64,000 nt of DNA from Mycolicibacter arupensis (GTDB lineage: Bacteria; Actinomycetota; Actinomycetes; Mycobacteriales; Mycobacteriaceae), in assembly GCF_002086515.1 (NCBI RefSeq), contig NZ_MVHH01000020.1, positions 1 through 64,000 of the forward strand, given 5' to 3'. Each line of letters opens with the position of its first letter. Position 1 is the stretch's first letter. The position numbers and the translations under genes are program-made. The notes beneath the pieces are model-generated. The model searched no databases and was not told the DNA's origin. It was given only the letters and a program-made list of their open reading frames with translations. This document shows positions 45,049 through 53,627 of the stretch, piece after piece.

Positions 45049-45968
45049 CCGCGTTCCCCGACGGCCCCACCGACTCCGCGGACAGCCGCAGCTATGAGAT
45101 CACCCACCGCACCGAGTACCGGTACTCCGATGTCGTCACCAGCTCCTACGGCCGTGGGTTCCTGACCCCGCGCGACTCCGCACGGCAACGCTGCCTGTTC
45201 CACGAGCTGACCATCGAACCCGAGCCCGAGGACAGCTCCACCAGCCGGGACGGCTACGGCAACATCAGTTCGTACTTCCACGTCATCGAAAAGCACCACA
45301 GGCTGGTCGTCACCAGCCGCTCCGTCGTTGAGGTCGACCCACCGGCGCCGACCCTGTACCGGGGGCCGTCGGCGCAAGCACCGTGGGAGAACGCGCGTCC
45401 CGTCGGCGCGCTGGCCACCGAGTTCACCCTCGACCTTCAGCCGCCCGAGATCACCGACGAGGTACGTGACTACGCCGCGCCGAGTTTTGTCGCCGGAAGG
45501 CCGCTGATCGAGGTGCTGCGCGACCTGACGTCCCGGATCTTCACCGACTTCACCTACCGGTCCGGGTCGACGACGGTATCCACCCAAGTGAGCGAGGTTC
45601 TGGCGGCCCGGGAGGGGGTATGTCAAGACTTCGCGCGGCTGGCGATCGCCTGCCTGCGCGCCAACGGTCTGGCCGCCAGCTACGTCTCCGGGTACTTGGC
45701 GACCGACCCACCTCCGGGGAAGGAACGCATGGTGGGTGTGGACGCGACGCACGCCTGGGCGTCGGTGTGGACGCCGCAGAACGTGTGGTTGGGCCTGGAC
45801 CCGACCAACAACCAAATGGTCGATGAACGTTACGTGACGGTCGGGTTCGGTCGTGACTATGCCGATGTGCCGCCGCTGCGCGGCATCATCTACACGGATT
45901 CCGAGAGTAGCGTGATCGATGTGTCGGTCGACGTCGCCCCGTATACCGGGGGAATCCTCCGTGCGTGA
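45045..45968 (+). CDS. Transglutaminase-family protein (Rv2569c-type)
   Basis: 307 residues from GTG 45045. An N-terminal beta-rich domain (EITHRTEYRYSDVVTSSYGR) is followed by a papain-like transglutaminase core with Cys in REGVCQDFARLAIACLRANG (about residue 194), His in DATHAWASVWTP and Asp in WLGLDPTNNQMVDER. Homologues act as peptidases or amide-bond-forming enzymes. There is no signal peptide. It is the third gene of the four-gene operon; in M. tuberculosis it is on the opposite strand from Rv2566-Rv2567, so the arrangement differs here. Confidence 0.9.
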   Translation: MTAFPDGPTDSADSRSYEITHRTEYRYSDVVTSSYGRGFLTPRDSARQRCLFHELTIEPEPEDSSTSRDGYGNISSYFHVIEKHHRLVVTSRSVVEVDPPAPTLYRGPSAQAPWENARPVGALATEFTLDLQPPEITDEVRDYAAPSFVAGRPLIEVLRDLTSRIFTDFTYRSGSTTVSTQVSEVLAAREGVCQDFARLAIACLRANGLAASYVSGYLATDPPPGKERMVGVDATHAWASVWTPQNVWLGLDPTNNQMVDERYVTVGFGRDYADVPPLRGIIYTDSESSVIDVSVDVAPYTGGILRA

Positions 45969-47046
45969 CTTCATCTGCCCCAATTGCGGGCAACGGCTGT
46001 CGTTCGAGAACTCGTTGTGTCTGAATTGCAAGAGTGCGCTGGGCTTTTCGCTCGACGACATGGCGCTGCTGGTGATTGCGCCCGCCGAGGAGAGCGAACA
46101 CGCGGGCGCGGTCGACGAGGGCCAGTTCCAACTGTGCGCGAATCTGCATCTGGCCGAATGTAATTGGCTGGTCGAGAAGGGTCCGATCCCCAAGCTGTGT
46201 GTGTCGTGTGCATTGACCCGGACCCGCCCGAGCGACGCCGAACCCGTCGCGCTGGCGGCGTTCGCCGCTGCAGAGCGGGCCAAGCGCAGGCTGATCGCCG
46301 AACTGCATGAGCTCAAGCTGCCGATTGTCGGCCGCGACGTCGACCCGCAGTTCGGCCTGGCCTTCGATCTGTTGTCCAGCCAGTACGAGAAGGTGTTCAC
46401 CGGCCACGAGGACGGCGTGATCACCCTGGATCTGGCCGAGGGCGACGATGTACACCGCGAGCAGTTGCGAATCTCGATGGACGAGCCGTACCGGACCCTG
46501 CTTGGGCACTTCCGCCACGAGATCGGTCACTACTACCAATACCGGCTGATCGGGACCTCGCAGGACTATCTGCAGCGCTACCACGAACTGTTCGGCGACC
46601 CCGAGGCCGACTACCAGGCCGCGCTCGACAGGCACTACAGCGAAGGGGCGCCCCCGGGCTGGGAAAACGACTACGTCTCGTCGTACGCCACCATGCACCC
46701 CGCCGAGGACTGGGCCGAGACGTTCGCGCACTACCTGCACATCCGCGACACCCTCGACACCGCGGCCGCGTTCGGCTTCGCGCCGGCCACCGCGACCTAC
46801 GAGCGCAAGGTGCTGGGCCCCAGCAGTTTCGACACGATGATCGACCAGTGGCTGCCGCTGTCCTGGGCGCTGAACCAGCTGAACCGGTCGATGGGCAAGG
46901 ACGACATCTACCCGTTCGTGCTTCCGCCACCGGTGCTGGAGAAGATGCGGTTCATCCACACGGTGATCGACGAGATCACCTCGAACCCGGCGAAGCGGGC
47001 CGAGGTCGGCGCACCGGTCGACGAGCAGAACCAGCAGCGCAGCTAG
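45961..47046 (+). CDS. Putative zinc-binding metallopeptidase with N-terminal zinc ribbon (Rv2568c-type)
   Basis: 361 residues from GTG 45961, overlapping the preceding stop by 8 nt. A zinc ribbon begins MRDFICPNCGQRLSFENSLC with a second CLNCK pair, and later Cys (ANLHLAECNW, LCVSCALTR) may add a further site. The catalytic domain has HEIGHYYQYRL, an HExxH motif at about residue 188, followed by an Asp/Glu-rich zinc ligand region (ETFAHYLHIRDTL). Predicted cytoplasmic protease, perhaps cleaving a leader or ligated product of the same cluster. It is the last gene of the operon. Confidence 0.9.
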   Translation: MRDFICPNCGQRLSFENSLCLNCKSALGFSLDDMALLVIAPAEESEHAGAVDEGQFQLCANLHLAECNWLVEKGPIPKLCVSCALTRTRPSDAEPVALAAFAAAERAKRRLIAELHELKLPIVGRDVDPQFGLAFDLLSSQYEKVFTGHEDGVITLDLAEGDDVHREQLRISMDEPYRTLLGHFRHEIGHYYQYRLIGTSQDYLQRYHELFGDPEADYQAALDRHYSEGAPPGWENDYVSSYATMHPAEDWAETFAHYLHIRDTLDTAAAFGFAPATATYERKVLGPSSFDTMIDQWLPLSWALNQLNRSMGKDDIYPFVLPPPVLEKMRFIHTVIDEITSNPAKRAEVGAPVDEQNQQRS

Positions 47047-47323
47047 GCAGGGCCCTCAGCGCCGTTGGGACCGCCGTTCGTCCCAGCTAGGCCATTGGGG
47101 CTGCCATAGATCGGAATGCCCCATTGGCGGGTGTGCCAGTAGCTGCCGTCCGGGTAGTGCTCGCCATTGCAAAAACCCATCCATATGGGTGATCCCATCG
47201 ACCCGCCGGCGCAGTCGCCGGTCGAGGGGTTGGGGATGTGCGCTCGGCGCTCGCGATCGCTGTGCCCAAGGCCACCGTGATTGCTGCGATGGTGCTGATC
47301 AGTGCCACTCGCATTGGCTTCAT
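47043..47323 (-). pseudogene. Secreted small protein disrupted by a frameshift
   Basis: One frame gives a signal peptide (MKPMRVALISTIAAITVALG... IASAE, start 47323). The mature domain is in another frame: AHIPNPSTGDCAGGSMGSPI, MGFCNGEHYPDGSYWHTRQW, ending GGPNGAEGPA at 47043. They join near 47240, where one inserted base or two deleted bases would explain the break. The CAGGxMGxPIWxGFC...YPDGSYWH pattern recalls a recurring family of small secreted mycobacterial proteins, from memory. It overlaps the metallopeptidase gene's end by 4 nt in convergent orientation. A sequencing error is an alternative. Confidence 0.6.
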
Positions 47324-47426
47324 GGGGGTAACGATCGACACCCCTCACTAGACCCCGGAGCGATTTCCGGGAACCGGTTCCACAAAACCGCACGCACTCC
47401 GGCTCGCCGGGATACCTTCTATCGCC

Positions 47427-47690
47427 ATGTGGAAACCGATCGTGCTCGCAGTCGTCTCGGCCGCGTCGTGCGTCCTCGCCCCAGCGGCCAACGCTGTATC
47501 TAACTCCCAGCGTCACGACCCGCAGTGCGACTCCAACTACTCCGGCGCCTGCGTGCCGATCGCGCGTGACGTCGACCGTGCAGGCGGCAGCGGCAACGGC
47601 CCGGCCTATGTCCAGGGGCCCGTCACGGTCGTGGGTACCGACATCTACGACTTGGATCGAAACGGCGACGGCGTGGGGTGCGAATCCTAG
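47427..47690 (+). CDS. Small secreted protein with Excalibur-like calcium-binding end
   Basis: 87 residues from ATG 47427 (MWKPIVLAVVSAASCVLAPA). The signal peptide is cleaved after ANA (about residue 23). The mature peptide has Cys in DPQCDSNYSGACVPIA and a C-terminal YDLDRNGDGVGCES, an EF-hand-like DxDxDG(x)xCE motif of the Excalibur type found at the ends of secreted nucleases and surface proteins. Here only the motif is present, without a nuclease domain. Function unknown; likely calcium-binding and extracellular. Confidence 0.75.
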   Translation: MWKPIVLAVVSAASCVLAPAANAVSNSQRHDPQCDSNYSGACVPIARDVDRAGGSGNGPAYVQGPVTVVGTDIYDLDRNGDGVGCES

Positions 47691-48144
47691 GTTCGGCCCC
47701 TCACCACCCGCGCCGCCACCGCGTGACCGGCACCTTTACCCGGCGCCTACCCGCCCGTCGTAAAAAATGCAAGACCTGTGTGACGTTCGCGTCTGGAATT
47801 GCCTGGTGAGAGTTCTTAATTTCTTATTTTAACGCCAATCACGGCATGCGCAGCGGGTTGCCGTTAGGTGAATATTACCTGCTCATGTCTAAGAGCGCAC
47901 GTTGCTACGAACCCTTATCCTGCGGTTTTGCGGGCGGTGGCGTGGTGCAGTTGGGATTGGTGTGCGACGTCGATCACAATAATTGGGACATTTTTCGGTT
48001 TACCTAGAATTCACCGCTACTATCGACCGAACGCCTACCCCCGGCGTCCTCAATCGGAACCGGGCCGCCCTGCGGCAGCCGTGGTGAGCGTAGGCAGTGA
48101 CGAGACGAACGTGAGCGATACGAACCGTGGTTGATAGGAGCGAT
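47691..48144. other. 454-nt intergenic region upstream of the beta-propeller gene
   Basis: A distinctly A/T-rich stretch (47760-48010) with no credible gene; the one open frame here (47868-48134) has random composition and lies in the region expected to be regulatory. An imperfect inverted repeat, AGGTGAATATTACCT at 47866-47880, could be an operator. Rv1057 in M. tuberculosis is under stress regulation, from memory, but I could not identify the corresponding sites here. Confidence 0.5.
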
Positions 48145-49185
48145 GTGGACGAAGTGCCGGCTTATAGATTGGCCACCTCTGCAGCAGCCCGCCCCTCCCG
48201 CACCGTGACGCTGGACCGCGGCCCCATCGGGGGCCTGGCGGTCACCGCGGACGGACGGCGACTGCTGGCCACGAACTTCGGCGACGACACCGTCTCCATC
48301 ATCGACACCGTCACCTGCCGGGTCGTGAGCACCGTTTTCCAGGCCAACGAGCCGTTCTCCATCGCCGCGGGCCCGGCCGGTACCGGCTTCGTCTATGTCA
48401 CCGCGGGTTCCACCGCGCTGGATGCGGTGCTGGCCATCGACGTCGACACCGCCGAGATCGCCGGGTGTTACCCGGTGGCCATGGACATCGGTGACCTGGT
48501 CACCGACCCGACCAGCAGTCGCGTCTACCTCACCCGGACCGGCTCGGCCGGCGTGGACGTCCTCGCGCTGGACGCGGCTATGCGTCCCGCCCGGTCGGTT
48601 GGTGTGTCCGGGCACGTCGGGGCGGCTGCCGCTGGCCTGAGGATCAGCGCGGACGGCCGACGGCTCTACGCCGCGGTCCGCCAGCCCGCCGGCGACACCG
48701 TCACCGTGCTGGACCGTGACCTCAACGTTCTCGATTCCCTCACCGTCGGCGCCTCGATCATCGACCTGGCCGTCAGTCCCGACGGTGCACGGCTGTATGT
48801 GGCCACCGCCGGTCCCGAAGGCCGCAGCCTGGTGCACGTCATCGACGCCCGCACCCACTCCCTGGCCTACACCCGGGCTATCGAGGCTCCCCTGATCCAG
48901 CTGATCGCGGGCCGCGACGGGCAGCGCGTCTACCTGGTGACTCAGGCGGGCGTCCTGGTGGTCTGCGCCCGCACCGGCGAGACCCTGGGCACGCTGACCG
49001 GAATCGCCGACCCGTCGTGTGCTGTGGAGAGCCCCGATGGCGGCAAGCTCTACATCGCCGGGTTCAACGGCAAGGTCACCGTCGCCTCCCTGCGCGGCCT
49101 GCCGGCGCCGTCGGCGTCCCTGCACGAGCAGCTCGAACTCGACGACGCCGTCACCCGGATCCTGCAGCTCGAAACCGCGGTGTAA
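48145..49185 (+). CDS. YncE-like beta-propeller protein (Rv1057-type)
   Basis: 346 residues from GTG 48145, preferred because AGGAG lies 6 nt upstream; an in-frame GTG at 48127 has none. Repeated blade motifs of the WD40/YVTN type are visible: GLAVTADGRRLLATNFGDDT, ADGRRLYAAVRQPAGDTVTV, AVSPDGARLYVATAGPEGRS, AGRDGQRVYLVTQAGVLVVC and ESPDGGKLYIAGFNGKVTVA, fitting a seven-bladed propeller. There is no signal peptide. M. tuberculosis Rv1057 is a stress-responsive beta-propeller of unknown binding partner. Confidence 0.88.
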   Translation: MDEVPAYRLATSAAARPSRTVTLDRGPIGGLAVTADGRRLLATNFGDDTVSIIDTVTCRVVSTVFQANEPFSIAAGPAGTGFVYVTAGSTALDAVLAIDVDTAEIAGCYPVAMDIGDLVTDPTSSRVYLTRTGSAGVDVLALDAAMRPARSVGVSGHVGAAAAGLRISADGRRLYAAVRQPAGDTVTVLDRDLNVLDSLTVGASIIDLAVSPDGARLYVATAGPEGRSLVHVIDARTHSLAYTRAIEAPLIQLIAGRDGQRVYLVTQAGVLVVCARTGETLGTLTGIADPSCAVESPDGGKLYIAGFNGKVTVASLRGLPAPSASLHEQLELDDAVTRILQLETAV

Positions 49186-49226
49186 CCCACGTCTCACCGC
49201 TGAGGGCGGCGTGATCGAATAGATCG

Positions 49227-50858
49227 ATGCGCAGCACCATGCAGCACTGGCCGTTGACGGTCGGTGCCATCTTGAATCACGTCACCGCCGTCCACGGTGC
49301 CCGCACCGTCACCACCATGGGCGACGACGGCTACCGCGTCACCACCTATCGCGAGCTGGGCCAGCAGGTGGGCCGGCTGGCGAACGCGCTGCGGCGCATC
49401 GGCATCACCGGCGACCAGCGGGTAGCCACGTTCATGTGGAACAACACCGAACACCTGGCCGCCTACCTGGCGGTGCCGGCGATGGGCGCGGTGCTGCACA
49501 CGCTCAACATCCGACTGTTCGCCGAGCAGATCGTCTTCATCGCCAACGAGGCGCAAGACCAGGTGGTGCTGGTGGACGCCTCGCTGATCCCGCTGCTGGC
49601 GCCGGTGCTGGGGCAGCTGGACACCGTGCACACCGTGATCGTCGTCGGCGACGGCGACACCGCCCCGCTGGCGGCCGCGGGCAAGACCGTGTTGGACTAC
49701 GACGCCCTGCTGGCCGCCGAATCCGACGAGTTCGACTGGCCGGTGATCGACGAGAACTCCGCGGCCGCCATGTGCTACACCAGCGGCACCACCGGCAACC
49801 CCAAGGGGGTGGTCTACAGCCACCGCTCCAGCTACCTGCACGCCATGGCGGGCTGCACCACCAACGGGACCGCGATCGGTGCCATCGACTGCGTCCTGCC
49901 GATCGTGCCGATGTTTCACGCCAACGCCTGGGGGCTGCCGTACTCGGCGCTGATGGCCGGGGCGGACCTGGCGATGCCCGACCGGCATCTGGATGCCGCC
50001 TCGCTGGTCGGGCTGATCGAATCGCAACGCGCCACCATCGCCGGCGCGGTACCCACCATCTGGAACGACGTGATGCACTATCTGGAACGCGAACCGGGCC
50101 ATGATATTTCGTCATTGCGGTTGGTGGCCTGCGGTGGGTCGGCGGTGCCGGTGTCGTTGATGCAGGCTTTTGAGCAGCGCCATGGGGTGCACGTGCGGCA
50201 ACTGTGGGGCATGACCGAGACCTCGCCCATGGCCACCATGGCCTGGCCGCCGCCGGGCACCCCGGCAGAACAGCACTGGGTGCTGCGGGGCACCCAGGGA
50301 CGGCCGGTGTGCGGCGTTGAGACCCGCATCGTCGATGACGAAGACCAGGTGCTGCCCAACGATGGCGAGTCGGTCGGCGAGCTGGAAGTGCGTGGCGCCT
50401 GGATCACCGGGGCCTACTACCTGGGCCAGGACGAGTCGAAGTTCTCCTCGGGCTGGCTGCGCACCGGCGACGTGGGCCGCATCGACCAGCAGGGCTTCAT
50501 CACGCTGACCGACAGGGCCAAGGACGTCATCAAGTCCGGTGGGGAGTGGATCTCCTCGGTGGAACTGGAGAACGAGCTGATCGGCCACCCCGATGTGGTG
50601 GAGGCGGCTGTGGTCGGGGTTCCCGACGAGCGCTGGCAGGAACGGCCCTTGGCCGTCGTGGTGGCCCGCTCCGGAGCCACCGTCACCGGTGCCGAACTGC
50701 GAAACTTCCTGTCGAACAAGGTGGTCCGCTGGTGGCTGCCGGAGCGCTGGACGTTCATCGAGGCGATCCCGCGCACCAGCGTCGGCAAATACGACAAGAA
50801 GACCATCCGGGCCCGCTACGCCGAGGGCCACTACCAAGTGAGTGAGGTGCATGACTGA
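49227..50858 (+). CDS. fadD14: Medium/long-chain fatty-acid-CoA ligase
   Basis: 543 residues, the same length as FadD14 (Rv1058). It activates a fatty acid to the acyl-adenylate and then to acyl-CoA. The AMP-binding signature is MCYTSGTTGNPKGVVYSH (about 182-199), then LPIVPMFHANAWG, the A5 motif RQLWGMTETSP, A7 GWLRTGDVG and A8 DRAKDVIKSGGEWISSVELE. The catalytic Lys is in the C-terminal RTSVGKYDKKTIR. The following gene overlaps the stop (TGATG), indicating coupled translation with the reductase-like gene. Confidence 0.93.
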   Translation: MRSTMQHWPLTVGAILNHVTAVHGARTVTTMGDDGYRVTTYRELGQQVGRLANALRRIGITGDQRVATFMWNNTEHLAAYLAVPAMGAVLHTLNIRLFAEQIVFIANEAQDQVVLVDASLIPLLAPVLGQLDTVHTVIVVGDGDTAPLAAAGKTVLDYDALLAAESDEFDWPVIDENSAAAMCYTSGTTGNPKGVVYSHRSSYLHAMAGCTTNGTAIGAIDCVLPIVPMFHANAWGLPYSALMAGADLAMPDRHLDAASLVGLIESQRATIAGAVPTIWNDVMHYLEREPGHDISSLRLVACGGSAVPVSLMQAFEQRHGVHVRQLWGMTETSPMATMAWPPPGTPAEQHWVLRGTQGRPVCGVETRIVDDEDQVLPNDGESVGELEVRGAWITGAYYLGQDESKFSSGWLRTGDVGRIDQQGFITLTDRAKDVIKSGGEWISSVELENELIGHPDVVEAAVVGVPDERWQERPLAVVVARSGATVTGAELRNFLSNKVVRWWLPERWTFIEAIPRTSVGKYDKKTIRARYAEGHYQVSEVHD

Positions 50859-51916
50859 TGAGCCTGCGTGTCATCCAATGGGCAACCGGGGGAGTCGGAG
50901 TGGCCGCGATCAAGGGCGTGCTCGAGCACCCGGACTTGGAGCTGGTGGGCTGCTGGGTCCACTCGAAGGCCAAGAGCGGCAAGGACGTCGGAGAGATCAT
51001 CGGCACCGAACCGATCGGGGTGACGGCCACCGACAGTGTCGAGGAGATCCTCGCGCTCGATGCCGACGCCGTGATCTACGCCCCCCTGCTGCCCAACCCC
51101 GACGAGGTCGCCACGCTGCTGCGCGCCGGCAAGAACGTCGTCACCCCGGTCGGCTGGTTCTACCCCACCGAGAAGGAGGCCGCACCGCTGGAGGCCGCCG
51201 CGCGTGAGGGCAACGTGACCCTGCACGGCGCCGGAATCGGCCCCGGTGCCGCCACCGAACTGTTCCCGCTGCTGCTGTCGGTGATGTCCACCGGCGTGAC
51301 ATTCATTCGCGGCGAAGAGTATTCCGACCTGCGCACCTACGACGCCCCGGACGTGCTGCGCTACGTCATGGGCTTCGGTGGCACACCGGATCAGGCGCTC
51401 AGCGGCCCCATGCAGAAGCTGCTCGACGGCGGGTTCCGGCAATCGGTGCGGCTGTGCGTGGACCGGCTCGGATTCGCCGCCGACGAGAACATCCGCTCTT
51501 CGCAGGAGGTGGCGGTCGCCACCGCTCCCATCGAGTCGCCGATCGGCACCATCGAGCCCGGACAGGTGGCGGGACGCCGGTTCCACTGGGAAGCCACCGT
51601 CGGCGACGAGGTGGTGGCCCGGGTGACCGTCAACTGGTACATGGGTGAGGAAAACCTCGACCCGGCATGGACTTTCGGGCCCGCGGGGGAGCGCTACGAG
51701 ATGGAGGTGCGGGGCAACCCCGACACCTTCGTCACCGTCAAGGGCTGGCAGCCCGAGACCGTCGAGGCCGGGCTGATCAGCAACCCGGGCATCGTGGCCA
51801 CCGCGGCGCACTGCGTCAACGCCATCCCGGCGACCTGCGCGGCCGCACCCGGCATCGCCGGATTCTTCGACCTGCCGCCGCTCACCGGCCGGGCCGCGCC
51901 GCACCTGGCCCGCTGA
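50858..51916 (+). CDS. Dihydrodipicolinate-reductase-like NAD(P)-dependent protein (Rv1059-type)
   Basis: 352 residues. The N-terminal Rossmann fold is VIQWATGGVGVAAIKGVLEH (GxGxxA-like nucleotide loop), with ELVGCWVHSKAKSGKDVGEI and a mid-domain GAGIGPGAATELFPLLLS. The N-terminus resembles dihydrodipicolinate reductase, but the C-terminal half is not typical of DapB, so the true lysine-pathway role is doubtful; a dehydrogenase acting on a lipid or amino-acid-derived substrate is more likely. It is co-translated with fadD14. The next gene begins 8 nt after its stop. Confidence 0.85.
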   Translation: MSLRVIQWATGGVGVAAIKGVLEHPDLELVGCWVHSKAKSGKDVGEIIGTEPIGVTATDSVEEILALDADAVIYAPLLPNPDEVATLLRAGKNVVTPVGWFYPTEKEAAPLEAAAREGNVTLHGAGIGPGAATELFPLLLSVMSTGVTFIRGEEYSDLRTYDAPDVLRYVMGFGGTPDQALSGPMQKLLDGGFRQSVRLCVDRLGFAADENIRSSQEVAVATAPIESPIGTIEPGQVAGRRFHWEATVGDEVVARVTVNWYMGEENLDPAWTFGPAGERYEMEVRGNPDTFVTVKGWQPETVEAGLISNPGIVATAAHCVNAIPATCAAAPGIAGFFDLPPLTGRAAPHLAR

Positions 51917-51924
51917 GCCCCGCC

Positions 51925-52791
51925 ATGTGCCGACTCTTCGGGCTGCACGCCGGGACCAGCGTCGTGACCTCTACATTCTGGCTGCTCGACGCCGCGGACA
52001 GCCTGGCCGAACAGAGCCGGCGCAACCCCGACGGCACGGGCCTGGGTGTGTTCGACGGCTACGGGCAATCGCGGCTGCGTAAACAGCCGATCGCGGCGTG
52101 GCAGGACACCGAATTCGCCACCGAGGCGCAGGAACTGACCGGCACCACCTTCGTCGCGCACGTGCGCTATGCCACCACTGGCGCTCGGAGCGTCGTCAAC
52201 ACCCACCCCTTCCTGCAGGACAACCGCATCTTCGCGCACAACGGCGTCGTCGAAGATCTCCCCGCCATCGATCAGCGGCTGCGCGAGGTCGACGCCTACG
52301 GTCTGGTGCGAGGCGATACCGATTCCGAACGAGTCTTCGCCCTGATCACCGCCTCGATACGAGCGCGGCGCGGGGACGTGGCGGGAGGCCTGGTCGACGC
52401 CGTGCGCTGGCTCGCGGCCAACGTGCCCATCTACGCGCTCAACCTGCTGTTGAGCACCGCCACCGATATGTGGGCGCTACGGTACCCCGAGCCCAACGCG
52501 CTCTATATCCTGGACCGACGAGACGGCACAGAACCTGGAGGTTTGACCTTGCGCACCAATCGGATTCGAGCCGATGCTGCCCAGCTGCGCGGTCGGCCCG
52601 CGGTGGTTTTCGCCACCGAGCCGATGGACGGTGAGACCCGCTGGGAACCGATCGAGCCGGGTCAGCTGGTGCACGTCGACGCGGGCCTGCGGATCACCCG
52701 TCGACTGGTCTTGCCCGAGCCGCCCGCGCGGCAACTGCGACACGAAGATCTGAATCCGGTGGCCGCGGCGGCCCAACACCCGGCGGTGTGA
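51925..52791 (+). CDS. Class II glutamine amidotransferase-like protein (Rv1061-type)
   Basis: 288 residues beginning MCRLFGLHAG; after Met removal the Cys becomes the N-terminal nucleophile, as in class II (Ntn) amidotransferases. Conserved features are NPDGTGLGVFDG, FVAHVRYATTGARSVVNTHP, and FAHNGVVEDLPAIDQRLREV, the substrate-binding GATase type 2 pattern. There is no synthetase domain, so it probably acts as a glutamine-hydrolysing partner or an amidohydrolase. The following patatin gene overlaps it by 4 nt (GTGA). Confidence 0.88.
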   Translation: MCRLFGLHAGTSVVTSTFWLLDAADSLAEQSRRNPDGTGLGVFDGYGQSRLRKQPIAAWQDTEFATEAQELTGTTFVAHVRYATTGARSVVNTHPFLQDNRIFAHNGVVEDLPAIDQRLREVDAYGLVRGDTDSERVFALITASIRARRGDVAGGLVDAVRWLAANVPIYALNLLLSTATDMWALRYPEPNALYILDRRDGTEPGGLTLRTNRIRADAAQLRGRPAVVFATEPMDGETRWEPIEPGQLVHVDAGLRITRRLVLPEPPARQLRHEDLNPVAAAAQHPAV

Positions 52792-53627
52792 GTCCGATGA
52801 CCAAGCGTGCCCTGGTGCTCGGCGGCGGTGGGGTGGCCGGCATCGCCTGGGAGACCGGTGTGCTGTGCGGTATCGCCGACGAATCTCCGTCCACCGCACA
52901 GAAACTGCTGGAATCGGCGGTGCTGGTGGGGACATCGGCCGGCTCGGCGGTGGCAGCTCAACTCGGCAGTGGAATGAGCCTGCAGGACCTGTTCGCCCGG
53001 CAGGTGGCGCAGACGTCATCGGAGGTCGATCCCGGTGTGGGGGCCGACGCGCTGACCGACCTGTTCATGGCGGCCATCACCGAGCCCAACACCACCACCG
53101 CCCAGAAGCTGCAGGGTATCGGCGCGGTGGCCCTGGCGGCGCAGACCATGGCCGCGCCGGTGCGCCGGGCGATCATCGCCGACCGCCTGCCGTCCCACGA
53201 CTGGCCGGACCGGATCCTGCGGATCACCGCGATCGATATCGACACCGGGGAACTGAAGGTCTTCGACCGCGATTCCGGTGTGGAACTCATCGACGCGGTG
53301 GCCGCCAGCTGTGCGGTACCGGGCGCCTGGCCTCCGGTGGTGCTGGGCGCGCACCGCTACATGGACGGCGGCGTGCGCAGCACCATCAACCTCGACGTGG
53401 CCGCCGACTGCTCCGAAGCGGTGCTGCTGGTGCCCGCCGGCGGCGGGATCGGCGCCGAGGTCAACGCGTTCGAGGGCCGAGTCTGCGCGGTGCTGGCCGA
53501 TGACGACGCGATCCGCGCCTTCGGCTCCAATCCGCTGGACCCCGCATGCCGGGTGCCCTCGGCGCACGCCGGACGCGAACAGGGCCGCCGGCAGGCCGCC
53601 GCAATCAGCGAGTTCTTCTCGGGCTAA
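52788..53627 (+). CDS. Patatin-like phospholipase (Rv1062-type)
   Basis: 279 residues from GTG 52788; ATG 52797 is an alternative. It has the oxyanion loop RALVLGGGGVAG, the nucleophile elbow VLVGTSAGSAV (Ser), and the dyad Asp in YMDGGVRSTINLD, typical of patatins. The predicted function is hydrolysis of acyl lipids. There is no signal peptide or membrane segment. It converges on the next patatin gene, with stops overlapping by 4 nt. Confidence 0.9.
   Translation: MSPMTKRALVLGGGGVAGIAWETGVLCGIADESPSTAQKLLESAVLVGTSAGSAVAAQLGSGMSLQDLFARQVAQTSSEVDPGVGADALTDLFMAAITEPNTTTAQKLQGIGAVALAAQTMAAPVRRAIIADRLPSHDWPDRILRITAIDIDTGELKVFDRDSGVELIDAVAASCAVPGAWPPVVLGAHRYMDGGVRSTINLDVAADCSEAVLLVPAGGGIGAEVNAFEGRVCAVLADDDAIRAFGSNPLDPACRVPSAHAGREQGRRQAAAISEFFSG

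Noticed and set aside
47868..48134. 88-codon frame before the beta-propeller gene
   Set aside because: Lies in an A/T-rich intergenic stretch and has no coding character.
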